From positions 1-64,000 of the forward strand of contig NZ_FOJS01000013.1 in the NCBI RefSeq assembly GCF_900111865.1: DNA of 64,000 bases, read 5' to 3'. Positions 36,992-45,053 of the stretch are shown one piece after another. A program made the position numbers and the translations under genes. The notes under the pieces are model-generated. The model searched no databases and was not told the DNA's origin. It saw only the letters and a list, made by a program, of their open reading frames with translations. This DNA is from Parageobacillus thermantarcticus (GTDB lineage Bacteria; Bacillota; Bacilli; Bacillales; Anoxybacillaceae). Within the stretch, counting starts at the first letter, position 1. Each line of letters begins with the position of its first letter.

Positions 36992-37378
36992 ATGATGGCG
37001 GTAAAAAAATTCGAACATGTTGGCATTCAAGTCAAAGATATCGAAACATCAAAAAAATTTTATCAAGATGTGATCGGTTTGGAATTGCTTCATGAAATGA
37101 CACATACAAATGGTTCGATGAAACTGGCATTTTTAGGATTAAACGGTTCTGTCATTGTCGAATTAATCGAAGGATACAATCCGGATTTGCCGACAGAAGG
37201 AAAGGTGCATCACGTTGCGTTTACGGTAGAAGGAATTGAACAAGAAAAAGAACGGCTTCAATCGCTTGGTGTCCCGCTTGTATGGGAAGATATTACGACG
37301 CTGCCAAACGGTGCGAAATATTTGTTTTTCCTTGGTCCTGATGGCGAATGGATCGAATTTTACGAGCCGGCAAAATGA
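36992..37378 (+). CDS. VOC-family metalloenzyme (glyoxalase I-like)
   Basis: 128 residues from ATG 36992, with AAGGAGAG 5 nt upstream. Two beta-alpha-beta repeats carry the metal set: FEHVGIQV (His), VIVELIEG (Glu), VHHVAFTVEG (His) and EWIEFYEP (Glu). Candidates are lactoylglutathione/bacillithiol glyoxalase or methylmalonyl-CoA epimerase-like enzymes; the sequence does not decide. It is a single-gene unit. Confidence 0.85.
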   Translation: MMAVKKFEHVGIQVKDIETSKKFYQDVIGLELLHEMTHTNGSMKLAFLGLNGSVIVELIEGYNPDLPTEGKVHHVAFTVEGIEQEKERLQSLGVPLVWEDITTLPNGAKYLFFLGPDGEWIEFYEPAK

Positions 37379-37506
37379 GAAAAAACGAAAAGGTTAGGCA
37401 TCGGTGCGGGCTGAGAGTGAGCGGCGAGAGGAAGCGGTACCGCGGAAGCGAAGCGGCGCAGCCGATCGCGCTAAGGCGAGACATAAGGAAAGACGGAGAT
37501 ATTTAT
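37379..37506. other. GC-rich, purine-biased 3' segment of unknown nature
   Basis: About 120 nt after the VOC stop are much GC-richer than any nearby gap and strongly purine-biased on the plus strand. They contain the palindrome GCGGTACCGC and the pair GGGCTG/CAGCC. No gene or known RNA is recognised. See findings. Confidence 0.35.
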
Positions 37507-37546
37507 AAAAACCGCTCTGTTCGAAACGGAAACAGAGCGGTTTTTT
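37507..37546. terminator. Bidirectional terminator between VOC gene and AbrB-like gene
   Basis: AAAACCGCTCTGTT pairs perfectly with AACAGAGCGGTTTT over a 9-nt loop, with T6 after it; the last base touches the stop codon of the convergent gene. Confidence 0.92.
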
Positions 37547-38589
37547 CATGACGTTTCGGCAATCGATGGAAATTTGCGGAATACCCATTTCAAAACATTC
37601 GGCACGACAATAATGACGAGAAGAAACCGTACAAATTGCAAGGAGCTGACAATCGCCGGGTCTCCCCCGACTGATTGCGCCGTTAATACCATTTCCACAA
37701 GCCCTCCTGGCGCAAGGCTTAACAGCGCGGTTGCCAGCGGGAGATTCGTTAATTTCGCAAACAAATAGCCGCATCCGAACGAAAGGGCAATCAGCACTAG
37801 TGCGAGCAAGAAATATACCCAGCCGAATTTTCCGCCAAGCTTAATATCTTCTAACGTAATGCGGTCTCCCATGTTCATTCCGACGCTGATTTGCGCCAAA
37901 ATAATCAACCATGCGGGCAGTGACGGCAAGTTTACTCCGGCTACATGCATCGCTGCCGTTACGATGAGTGGCCCGACGACATATGCCGCCGGAATGACGT
38001 TCCGCAAAAGAAGCGCCCCGAAAATGCTTAATAAAAACCAAGCGTAATGGCCATCGGAAGAAGTCGCTGCCGCTTGAGCGGTCGCGCCGCTTGCCGCCGA
38101 ATCGCCGTTTAACCAATAAACGACGATGGACGGCACAAGAAAAACGACCGTTAATAAACGAATCGTCTGAAAAATCGTCACTAAAGCGGTGTTCGCGTTT
38201 AACGACTCGCTTGCGGCGACCATTTCCGACAGCCCACCGGGAACCGATGCAAACACGCTCGTCACTTTATCAATATGCGTCCATTTCGTGACGGCGATAC
38301 TATTAAAAATATTAATGACAATTAATAAAGCAGCTACAGCAAGGAAAGGAAAAATATACGGGGCGATCGTCGCCAACGTTTCCTTTGTAAAAGATAGCCC
38401 GAAATACGTCCCTAACACGATAAGTCCGCTGTTGGATAACGCTTTTGGCGCTGCCACCTTTCGCTTGACAACCGTTTTCCATAGGAGCATTCCTGTAATC
38501 GCTCCGAGCATCCACGGGATGGGGGAATGGAGATGATAAAACAGCAAACCCGTCAATCCCGCGACGATATATGTTTCCAAAACTTTCAT
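37546..38589 (-). CDS. AbrB-family membrane protein (PF05145-like)
   Basis: 347 residues from ATG 38589, chosen for GGAAAGGG upstream and because the protein then begins MKVLETYIVAGLTGLLFYHL, a first membrane helix. Two homologous halves are seen, each with a VPGGLSEMV / APGGLVEMVL motif. This is typical of the duplicated AbrB domain, once called ammonia monooxygenase regulators. The role is thought to be transport or regulation; it is not the DNA-binding AbrB. Confidence 0.82.
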   Translation of the reverse strand: MKVLETYIVAGLTGLLFYHLHSPIPWMLGAITGMLLWKTVVKRKVAAPKALSNSGLIVLGTYFGLSFTKETLATIAPYIFPFLAVAALLIVINIFNSIAVTKWTHIDKVTSVFASVPGGLSEMVAASESLNANTALVTIFQTIRLLTVVFLVPSIVVYWLNGDSAASGATAQAAATSSDGHYAWFLLSIFGALLLRNVIPAAYVVGPLIVTAAMHVAGVNLPSLPAWLIILAQISVGMNMGDRITLEDIKLGGKFGWVYFLLALVLIALSFGCGYLFAKLTNLPLATALLSLAPGGLVEMVLTAQSVGGDPAIVSSLQFVRFLLVIIVVPNVLKWVFRKFPSIAETS

Positions 38590-38681
38590 AGCTGCATCCC
38601 TTTCCATTCTCTGTAAGTCAATTATATTGTAAAAGAAAAGAAGCGGAATGGAAAGAGAAATGCTTATACTTCTTTTTGCAT

Positions 38682-38794
38682 GATTAACTTCGTGGCTTTG
38701 TGTAACAAGAAACGGCACAAAGCGTTTTTATTTTCCGTAGATTGAAGATTTTTGGACTGAAAGTGAAATGTTGTGCAATAATTAGTACTTAATC
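38682..38794 (+). repeat. Copy E of the interspersed element
   Basis: GATTAACTTCGTGGCTTTG followed by TGTAACAAG on the left; TTGTGCAATAATTAGTACTT followed by AATC on the right. The GATTAA outer ends are inverted. TTTTTG occurs directly outside both ends (38673-38678 and 38795-38800), a possible eroded target duplication. The remainder of the 332-bp gap holds only the ribosome site of the next gene. Confidence 0.55.
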
Positions 38795-38921
38795 TTTTTG
38801 TTGTTGCATCGCGTAAGTATTATGAAATTTCAAAATTTGTAAATCATAAGCAAAAACCTAGAAAATCAATCGAATTTATTATATTATTAAATGCGTCAAA
38901 ATAAAAAAGGAGGAAGATAAA

Positions 38922-40148
38922 TTGGATATTGCGGTAAAAAAACAAGCGGATGTACAAGCCAAACAAGAAACAAACACCCCGAAAAATCCGACTTCGTTTA
39001 TTATCACGGTAGCGTTAGTCGTATTGATCGGGGGCGCTTTGTTTTTATATAACCGCGTTTCTTGGCAGCAAGCGCTGTTGTATTTGTTAGGAGCGTTTGG
39101 CGGTTTTGTGTTGTATCAAGCGCATTTCGGTTTTACGTCCGCTTGGCGGAAATTTATTTTGTATCGCCAAGGGGAAGGGATTCGCGCGCAAATGATCATG
39201 ATGCTAGTGGCGAGCGTTTTCTTCATGCCGCTATTGTTGAAAGGTTCGATATTCGGTCACGCGGTTGCGGGAAATGTTCATGATGTCGGCATTTCTGTCA
39301 TCGTCGGTGCGTTTATTTTCGGGATCGGCATGCAGCTTGGCGATGGCTGCGCGTCCGGCACGCTGTATCATATCGGCGGCGGCGATACGAACGGCATCGT
39401 TACCTTAATCGGGTTTATCGCCGGCTCGGTCATCGCGACGACCCATTTTGATTTTTGGATGAACACGCCGCATCTAGCGCCGATTTCGCTTATCCACCAG
39501 CTTGGCGCTGTCGGAGGATTTCTCCTTCAACTGGCGCTGTTGGCGCTCGTCTATTACGTTGTGACCGTCATCGAAAAACGCCGCCACGGCAAACTAATTT
39601 CGACGGAAATTGAGAACAAAAACGGCTGGAAAGCGATTTATAAAGGTCCATGGTCGCTTCTTGTCGGCGCGATTTTACTTGCAGTCATGAACACGTTAGT
39701 CTTAATCGTTGGCGGCAAGCCGTGGGGCATTACTTCCGCGTTCGCTCTTTGGGGGGCGAAGTTCGTCCAATTGTTCGGCGTCGACCCGACACAATGGGCG
39801 TATTGGCAAGACCCGGCGAAATTGAACGCGCTCAAAAGCCCATTATACCAAGATGTGACAACAGTGATGGATATCAGCTTAATGTTTGGCGCGCTGCTTG
39901 CTGCGGCGTTTGCGGGCCGATACGCCAAACCGATTCAATGGAGACGCCCGTCGCGCATGACGATCGGCGCCCTCATCGGCGGTTTGTTGATGGGCTACGG
40001 CGCCCGCCTTGCGTTTGGCTGCAATATCGGCGCGTACTTCAGCGGCATTGCCTCCTTCAGCGTTCATGGCTGGATTTGGTTTGTTTTTGCCTTTCTTGGA
40101 AGCATCATCGGTGTCAAACTGCGTCCGTATTGCGCTTATAAAAACTAA
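38922..40148 (+). CDS. YeeE/YedE-family transporter (thiosulfate permease TsuA-like)
   Basis: 408 residues, TTG start with AAAGGAGG upstream. Many short helices and two copies of the family Cys motif: GDGCASGTLYHIGGGDTNG and GYGARLAFGCNIGAYFSGI. In the TsuA structure such cysteines line the thiosulfate path. It probably imports thiosulfate or a related sulfur compound. No TusA-like partner is adjacent. Confidence 0.85.
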   Translation: MDIAVKKQADVQAKQETNTPKNPTSFIITVALVVLIGGALFLYNRVSWQQALLYLLGAFGGFVLYQAHFGFTSAWRKFILYRQGEGIRAQMIMMLVASVFFMPLLLKGSIFGHAVAGNVHDVGISVIVGAFIFGIGMQLGDGCASGTLYHIGGGDTNGIVTLIGFIAGSVIATTHFDFWMNTPHLAPISLIHQLGAVGGFLLQLALLALVYYVVTVIEKRRHGKLISTEIENKNGWKAIYKGPWSLLVGAILLAVMNTLVLIVGGKPWGITSAFALWGAKFVQLFGVDPTQWAYWQDPAKLNALKSPLYQDVTTVMDISLMFGALLAAAFAGRYAKPIQWRRPSRMTIGALIGGLLMGYGARLAFGCNIGAYFSGIASFSVHGWIWFVFAFLGSIIGVKLRPYCAYKN

Positions 40149-40156
40149 AAAAATAG

Positions 40157-40193
40157 AAAAAAGGGGAAGCCGTTTTGGTCTTCCCCTTTTTTT
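40157..40193 (+). terminator. Terminator after the YeeE/YedE gene
   Basis: AAAAAAGGGGAAG (40157-40169) pairs with CTTCCCCTTTTTTT over a 10-nt loop. Confidence 0.9.
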
Positions 40194-40585
40194 GCTAGCT
40201 GATCCTCTAGTTTTACGATCATAAAAACGATATGTGAATTAGCCGCATTGATTTTGCAGTACTTTGAATGATTGATGCATAGCCAAATTGCAGAAAATTC
40301 TGTTCTTAGTCAGTCAATTAAATGACTAGAAAACAACTCTCTCTTTTGCTATTTTTTTATTCTTTTGGTGAAAAATCGAGATAATTAAGAATGGGAAGCG
40401 GAAAAGTTTTAATTTGCACACTAATTTCTTAATGAGCCCTTGACTGTCATCAAAATAGACGAAGAGCTTTCTTTTTTCGTAATTTTCGTGATTTAATCAC
40501 CACGTGCCGTTGAAAAGAGTTTTCGTACATATCATAATATGTTATAATCTTGTAATAAAATATGACATTAAGGGTGATATTTTCT
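40194..40585. other. Gap upstream of the chemoreceptor gene
   Basis: AT-rich and without a supported gene. TATAAT at 40543-40548 is a candidate -10 but has no well-spaced -35, and I see no sigma-D type motility promoter. Confidence 0.4.
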
Positions 40586-41980
40586 ATGTTTGTATTAAAA
40601 CATTTGTTAAAAAAGGAAGAAAATAAAAATATCCATCATCCATCTTCGCGGAATGATCGACATGCTGCGGGACAAATCGAAGTCGCGGCCGATCAGTTGA
40701 AAGGAATTATCGAACAAATGAAATTGGCGGCGGTTTCCTTAAATCAAACATCCGCGTCAAGCAAACAGAGTACGATCGAACTGATGCGCCACCTTGAAGA
40801 GACGGTGAAAGACACGCTGCAAGTATCGGAAAAAATGAGAATGATTGAATCGTCCGCCTTAAAAATTTCTGCGGCTTCGCAAGAAATTCACTCGAGCAGC
40901 CAATTGTTTTATGAAGAATTGGTTCATTCGTGGAACGCGCTAAAAAAGCTGCAAGATGAAATGGAGCAATTGCGCGAAAGCCATCGCGTTTTGCTGCAGC
41001 AAATGGATAGCTTGGTGAACCGCTCGCAAAAAATCAATCAAATTCTTTCGACGATCGGTTCTATTTCACAACGAACGAGCATTCTTGCGTTAAACGCCAG
41101 CATTGAAGCGGCAAGGGCAGGAGAGCACGGAAAAGGCTTTTCGGTCGTGGCGAATGAAGTGGGGAAATTGGCCGGCCAAACGTCAAAAGCCGTTGAACAA
41201 ACGCGGGAAATTTTGTCCGTTATACAAAAAGAAATCGCCTCGACAACAGGCATGGTGAAGAAAGAAACCGAACAAATCGAAAACGGTTCAAAGGAAATGA
41301 TAAACGTCCTTGGCATTTTGGATTCGTTTAAAGATAAGTTAAGCGATATCACCGCGATGGTATCCGATTCGGCGCAAGCGGTGGACGCACAAACAGACAG
41401 CGTCCAAAAAATCGCGGTCTTATTGGAGACGATTTCCAACATGGCGATGGAAAATAAGGAATACGCGCGTAAAGTCGCGTTAGACATGGATCATCAGCAC
41501 CAAAACGTCGAGCAAATCATGTCCATCAACGACGCTTTAGAAAAAACGTCCAATGAACTGCAAAGCCTTATCAAAAACGATGAAGCCAGCGTTGCCATTC
41601 ATGTCGATGAAACGGTCATTGGCAATACAAAAAAAGAGCTTTTCCGTCTTCTTCAATCCCGCCCGCTATATGAGATGGATCAACAACAACATAAAAAATT
41701 TCTCGATGAATTTTTGCAATCACATCCGCATGTTGAAGCAATATGGTCCAACAAATTAGACGGGACGTTCGTTTACTCTAATCCTCCTGCGGGCCTTGTG
41801 AATGCGAAAGCGCGTCCATGGTTTATGGAAGCAAGCAAAGGCCGGACGTATGTTTCCGATATTTACACTTCCGCTTTGACAAAACGTCCTTGCATCACGA
41901 TTTCGTCCCCGATTTTCCATCATGAACAAATCGTTGGGGTGATTGGAGTGGATGTATCTGTCCAAGTTGTAGATCGCTAG
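40586..41980 (+). CDS. Soluble methyl-accepting chemotaxis protein with C-terminal Cache domain
   Basis: About 464 residues from ATG 40586 (AAGGGTGATA upstream). There is no transmembrane helix. The order is reversed from usual receptors: a coiled-coil signalling domain comes first, with the hairpin tip region ISQRTSILALNASIEAARAG and KGFSVVANEVGKLAGQT. A short ligand-binding module follows at about residues 375-464, with PWFMEASKGRTYVSDIY, PCITISSPIF and VGVIGVDVS, the pattern of a Cache/PDC fold. It would sense a cytoplasmic ligand and signal to CheA. Confidence 0.85.
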   Translation: MFVLKHLLKKEENKNIHHPSSRNDRHAAGQIEVAADQLKGIIEQMKLAAVSLNQTSASSKQSTIELMRHLEETVKDTLQVSEKMRMIESSALKISAASQEIHSSSQLFYEELVHSWNALKKLQDEMEQLRESHRVLLQQMDSLVNRSQKINQILSTIGSISQRTSILALNASIEAARAGEHGKGFSVVANEVGKLAGQTSKAVEQTREILSVIQKEIASTTGMVKKETEQIENGSKEMINVLGILDSFKDKLSDITAMVSDSAQAVDAQTDSVQKIAVLLETISNMAMENKEYARKVALDMDHQHQNVEQIMSINDALEKTSNELQSLIKNDEASVAIHVDETVIGNTKKELFRLLQSRPLYEMDQQQHKKFLDEFLQSHPHVEAIWSNKLDGTFVYSNPPAGLVNAKARPWFMEASKGRTYVSDIYTSALTKRPCITISSPIFHHEQIVGVIGVDVSVQVVDR

Positions 41981-42019
41981 ATATCAAGGAAAATATCATG
42001 TCAAATGTTTTTTTGCAGT

Positions 42020-42128
42020 GATGAAGTCCGGGAATTCGTATAAAAAGAAACGGCAAAAAGCAGTTATGTTCCCAAGACTTAAATTCGCTGGACGGAAAAC
42101 GGATCTTACACAATAATCAGAACTTGGG
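42020..42128 (+). repeat. Copy C of the interspersed element
   Basis: GATGAAGTCCGGGAATTCG followed by TATAAAAAGAAACGGCAAAA on the left; GATCTTACACAATAATCAG followed by AACTTG on the right. It shares AAACGGCAAAAA with copies A and E. It sits 40 nt after the chemoreceptor stop. Confidence 0.6.
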
Positions 42129-42683
42129 TTTGTGCATCTTGCCGTTATTTAAGTGTTATATAGGAAAAAAAGAGCGGGGGAGGGATCCAATTTTTTAATA
42201 GAACTTGAAACATGGTACAATTTGAAATTTCACGGTCTCAATGGCTTCATTTACTAAGAATAACTGCGCACCGTCACTCGGTGGAATATATAAAAGAAAT
42301 CCGCCATGTTTACATAAATATTCTTAAACAGCCAAAAGAATGGGAAACCTACTACAAGCGCGCCGTCGTTCCGCGCCAAAGCCGGCTTCCTGCACTTTTG
42401 GACGAGCGGAATAAGCGGAGAGAGGGGACATCTATTAGCTTTTTTCATATTGCTTGTCGTAAAAAGACTGGCTTCCTTATTGCTATCGCTGAAACGCGGG
42501 AAAGGAAAGCCAGTTTCTTTTTTAACCAGTTTTTAGAATATTTTTACAAAAAATTCATATCGATGAAAGAGAACATTCACAAACAGATTTTATGATGGCG
42601 ATAGATACATATGTATGGATCGTAAAGGAGGGAAAAGCCGTTTTTTACGCACTTTCATTTTAAACGAAATGGAGGTAATAAAA
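42129..42683. other. Gap with orphan terminator and no supported gene
   Basis: A 127-residue open frame (42212-42595) overlaps a strong terminator and has no ribosome site or recognisable family, so I do not call it. The region probably contains the remains of a lost gene. Confidence 0.45.
42463..42523 (+). terminator. Orphan terminator
   Basis: AAAGACTGGCTTTCC-type arm (42463-42478) pairs with AAGGAAAGCCAGTTTC (42502-42517), followed by T6. No intact gene precedes it. Confidence 0.75.
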
Positions 42684-43281
42684 ATGAGCTTTGAATATTT
42701 GGATTCGCCGAAGTTAAAGAAGTTTCAAAGAAAAGTCACGCTGTTGTCGGCGGGAGGGACGTTTCTCGATGGCTATGATTTAACTATTATTGCCGTCGCA
42801 ATGCCGCTTATTTTGAATCAATGGGAAATAACGCCTATCATGCAAGGATTGCTTACTTCTTCCGCTGATTATTTTATCGTTTTCCGGTTTAACCCTCTCT
42901 CTCATTGTATTGGCTTTAAATCCAGCGCCGACGCTGCTGTTTTTAGTGATATTGTTTAGTTTCGCCGTTCTTTTCGCCAATATGGGCGGAGGCATTCTCA
43001 ATTTTGTTTATCCAACAGAGCTGTTTCCAACTGGCATTCGCGCCAGCGCGTCCGGATTGGCGACTTCCGTCAGCCGCATCGGTTCGATTTTAGGGATCCT
43101 CGTTTTCCCTAATTTAGTTGCGGCGTGGGGAAACAGCGCGGCTTTATGGTTTTTTGCGGCTATCGGCTTGTTAGGTCTGCTTATTTCGCTTTGGCTTGCG
43201 CCGGAAACGAAAGGAAGAAAATTAGAAGAGTTAAATAATGAGTTTGCTTCTTCACTTTCCAACCAAACTTTAATGGGGTGA
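42684..43281 (+). pseudogene. MFS transporter with large internal deletion and frameshift
   Basis: GGAGGTAATAAAA and ATG 42684 start a normal MFS N-terminus (SAGGTFLDGYDLTIIAVAMP, the first helix region). After about 60 residues, near 42860-42875, the reading shifts by one frame directly into the C-terminal helices (ILSFSGLTLSLIVLALNP, GGGILNFVYPTELFPTGIRA). It ends with PETKGRKLEEL. Roughly 240 residues of a sugar-porter-type protein are missing. It must once have been an operon partner of the isomerase/epimerase gene that follows 4 nt later. Confidence 0.88.
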
Positions 43282-43285
43282 TTTT

Positions 43286-44098
43286 GTGAAAAGATGGATC
43301 AGCACATGGTCAATTGGACCAAACGCCGAACTGGCGCATTTTCAAAAAATAAAAGAAGCTGGATTTGCGGGCGTCGAAATTTGGTGCGAGCATAAAAGAG
43401 CACTTGTATATTTAGAATACGCTAGGCAATGTGGATTGGAAATCGGAATGCACCTGCCCTTTCACGACTTGAATTTTGCCACTCCCGACATCGCAGTATG
43501 GAACCATGCGGAAAAAGTGCTGATAGAGTGGATGAAAAAACTGCGAGAATACGAGGGAGTTCATGCAACGCTGCACGGCGGATATGCTTGGGCTTCCGAA
43601 GAAAGAGATGAAGCTGTAGAAAAAGTGAAGAAACGGTTAACGGCAATGGCGGCAATTGCGGCAGAACTTGGGGTAGAACTCCTATTGGAAAATCTTATCG
43701 CCGATCGCTTGAATTATTCTCATCATATCGCGTCACATTTTTCGGAGTGGAAATCGTTGTTAGATGAAGCAAATGTAAAAGCTTGTTTAGATGTAGGTCA
43801 CCTATTGGTGATGAAGGAAAATATAGAGGATGTCATCGCGAAACTGGGCGGCTTGTTAGCGGCAGTTCATTATTCGGATAACGATGGCGCGTCCGATTTG
43901 CACTTGCTGCCTGATGGCAAAAACAGCGCGGCGAATGGCGTGCTGGAAACGCTGCGGCAAATGAATTTTAAAGGGCCGATTGTATATGAGTTAAATCCGT
44001 ATCGATATTCTTTGCAAGATATTCTTCACTATGTTTCCGAAGAAAAAAATAGCCATCTGTTTGAAAAACAGGAAAGTATAGAGACCGGGAATCGCTGA
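43286..44098 (+). CDS. Sugar phosphate isomerase/epimerase (xylose isomerase-like TIM barrel)
   Basis: 270 residues, GTG start 43286 with GGGGTG upstream. AP endonuclease family 2 fold: EIWCEHKRA, MHLPFHDLNF, LLLENL, ACLDVGHLLVM and VHYSDNDG supply the metal-binding Glu/Asp/His along the barrel. Typical activities are sugar isomerase, epimerase or inosose-type dehydratase; the substrate is unknown. Its presumed transporter partner upstream is a pseudogene, so the pathway here is probably defunct although this gene is intact. Confidence 0.8.
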   Translation: MKRWISTWSIGPNAELAHFQKIKEAGFAGVEIWCEHKRALVYLEYARQCGLEIGMHLPFHDLNFATPDIAVWNHAEKVLIEWMKKLREYEGVHATLHGGYAWASEERDEAVEKVKKRLTAMAAIAAELGVELLLENLIADRLNYSHHIASHFSEWKSLLDEANVKACLDVGHLLVMKENIEDVIAKLGGLLAAVHYSDNDGASDLHLLPDGKNSAANGVLETLRQMNFKGPIVYELNPYRYSLQDILHYVSEEKNSHLFEKQESIETGNR

Positions 44099-44100
44099 CG

Positions 44101-44202
44101 GGTCAAATCCAAATTATTGTGTAAAATTCCATTGCCAGTACAGTAGACTTGAATTACGGGAAAATAGAATCGCTTTTTTACACAATTTCGCGGACTTGAT
44201 CC
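44101..44202 (-). repeat. Copy B of the interspersed element, inverted, with target duplication
   Basis: Read on the minus strand, GGATCAAGTCCGCGAAATTG followed by TGTAAAAAAGCG, nearly identical to copy A over its first ~28 bases. The other end is GGTCAAATCC with TTGTGTAAAA inverted. TCGCTGACG (44092-44100) on one side and CCGCTGAAG (44201-44209) on the other match in 7 of 9 positions, a likely 9-bp target duplication. The insertion lies exactly over the stop codon of the upstream epimerase gene. Confidence 0.7.
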
Positions 44203-44252
44203 GCTGAAGCGTGTCATTTTGTGAAATTGAAGCTTATTATCAAGATCACGTT

Positions 44253-44296
44253 CACCACCCCTTGCGTTTTATTGTGGAGAAGGGGTGGTGTTTTTT
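44253..44296 (+). terminator. Strong terminator after epimerase/copy B
   Basis: CACCACCCCTT (44253-44263) pairs perfectly with AAGGGGTGGTG (44280-44290), followed by T6. It probably ended the epimerase transcript before copy B inserted. Confidence 0.85.
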
Positions 44297-44300
44297 GTGT

Positions 44301-44606
44301 ATGGCTTGTATTCATTTGGTTTTGTTAAACATTTTAAAAGAAGCGAAAGAACTCCCTGAATTGTTCATGAAATCGAAAGAAGAAATCGCTTTATGGAGAA
44401 TGCTGCGAAGGTTGTCTGACCGCATCTGCTTTGAACTTGACAACCGGTATTTGGATGAAAAGCAGCGAAGAGGATTAAATACAAACTTGGAAAATATAAA
44501 AGATGAAATTGCGGATGTGGTTATTTATGCACTCTTGCTTTCACATGAATTAGAGATTGATCTGGAAAAAGCTATTAAAGAAAAACGAACAAAAGTACCC
44601 AATTAA
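44301..44606 (+). pseudogene. MazG-like nucleotide pyrophosphohydrolase, decayed or diverged
   Basis: The C-terminal part NLENIKDEIADVVIYALLLS and LEIDLEKAIKEKRTKVP fits the all-alpha NTP pyrophosphatase family, where EExxD-type acids bind metal. The N-terminal half is damaged: only ILKEAKELPELF recalls the normal EAAELLELF helix. There is no ribosome site, and the frame opens inside a terminator. I treat it as a remnant, with a diverged functional protein as the alternative. Confidence 0.55.
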
Positions 44607-45053
44607 GAAGTTCTTTGAGTCGGAAAAGAAATATACTTTATTAGTGAGTTGTTAGATGTATGTTCGTTGTTCCAATTGAAATCATGATCGTGTTCATCCC
44701 TTGGAGAGTTGTTTTTCGTCATACTGTATATGACTTCCAAGGTGGTGGATTTTTTATGGGTATTATGCATTTGTTATGTGTTTTGTAACACGTTCAGTAT
44801 TACTTAAACGACTATAAACGCCAATCGTTATACTATCATTGAGTAAATTCAAGAGTTAAAAATTATTAGGAGAAATGAAAGAAATGGATAAACATTTTTT
44901 CAATAAATTATAGTGAGAGAACCTTGGGAGCTTAGAAAAATATTGTCATATGTTGTAAAATCTCTGTTAGTGTAAGATAACTTCTAATATAATAAATATA
45001 GATAACATTCGATAACGCAAGTAGTGGTGGGACTTTATATTGGGGGGCTATTA
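44607..45053. other. Gap before the defence island
   Basis: AT-rich. AGGAGAAATG near 44871 is followed by only a few codons (MDKHFFNKL-type) before a stop. No supported gene, repeat copy or terminator is seen. Confidence 0.45.

Noticed and set aside
42212-42595. 127-residue open frame between repeat copy C and the MFS pseudogene
   Set aside because: No ribosome site, no recognisable family, and its 3' half is a strong terminator stem-loop; treated as non-coding debris.
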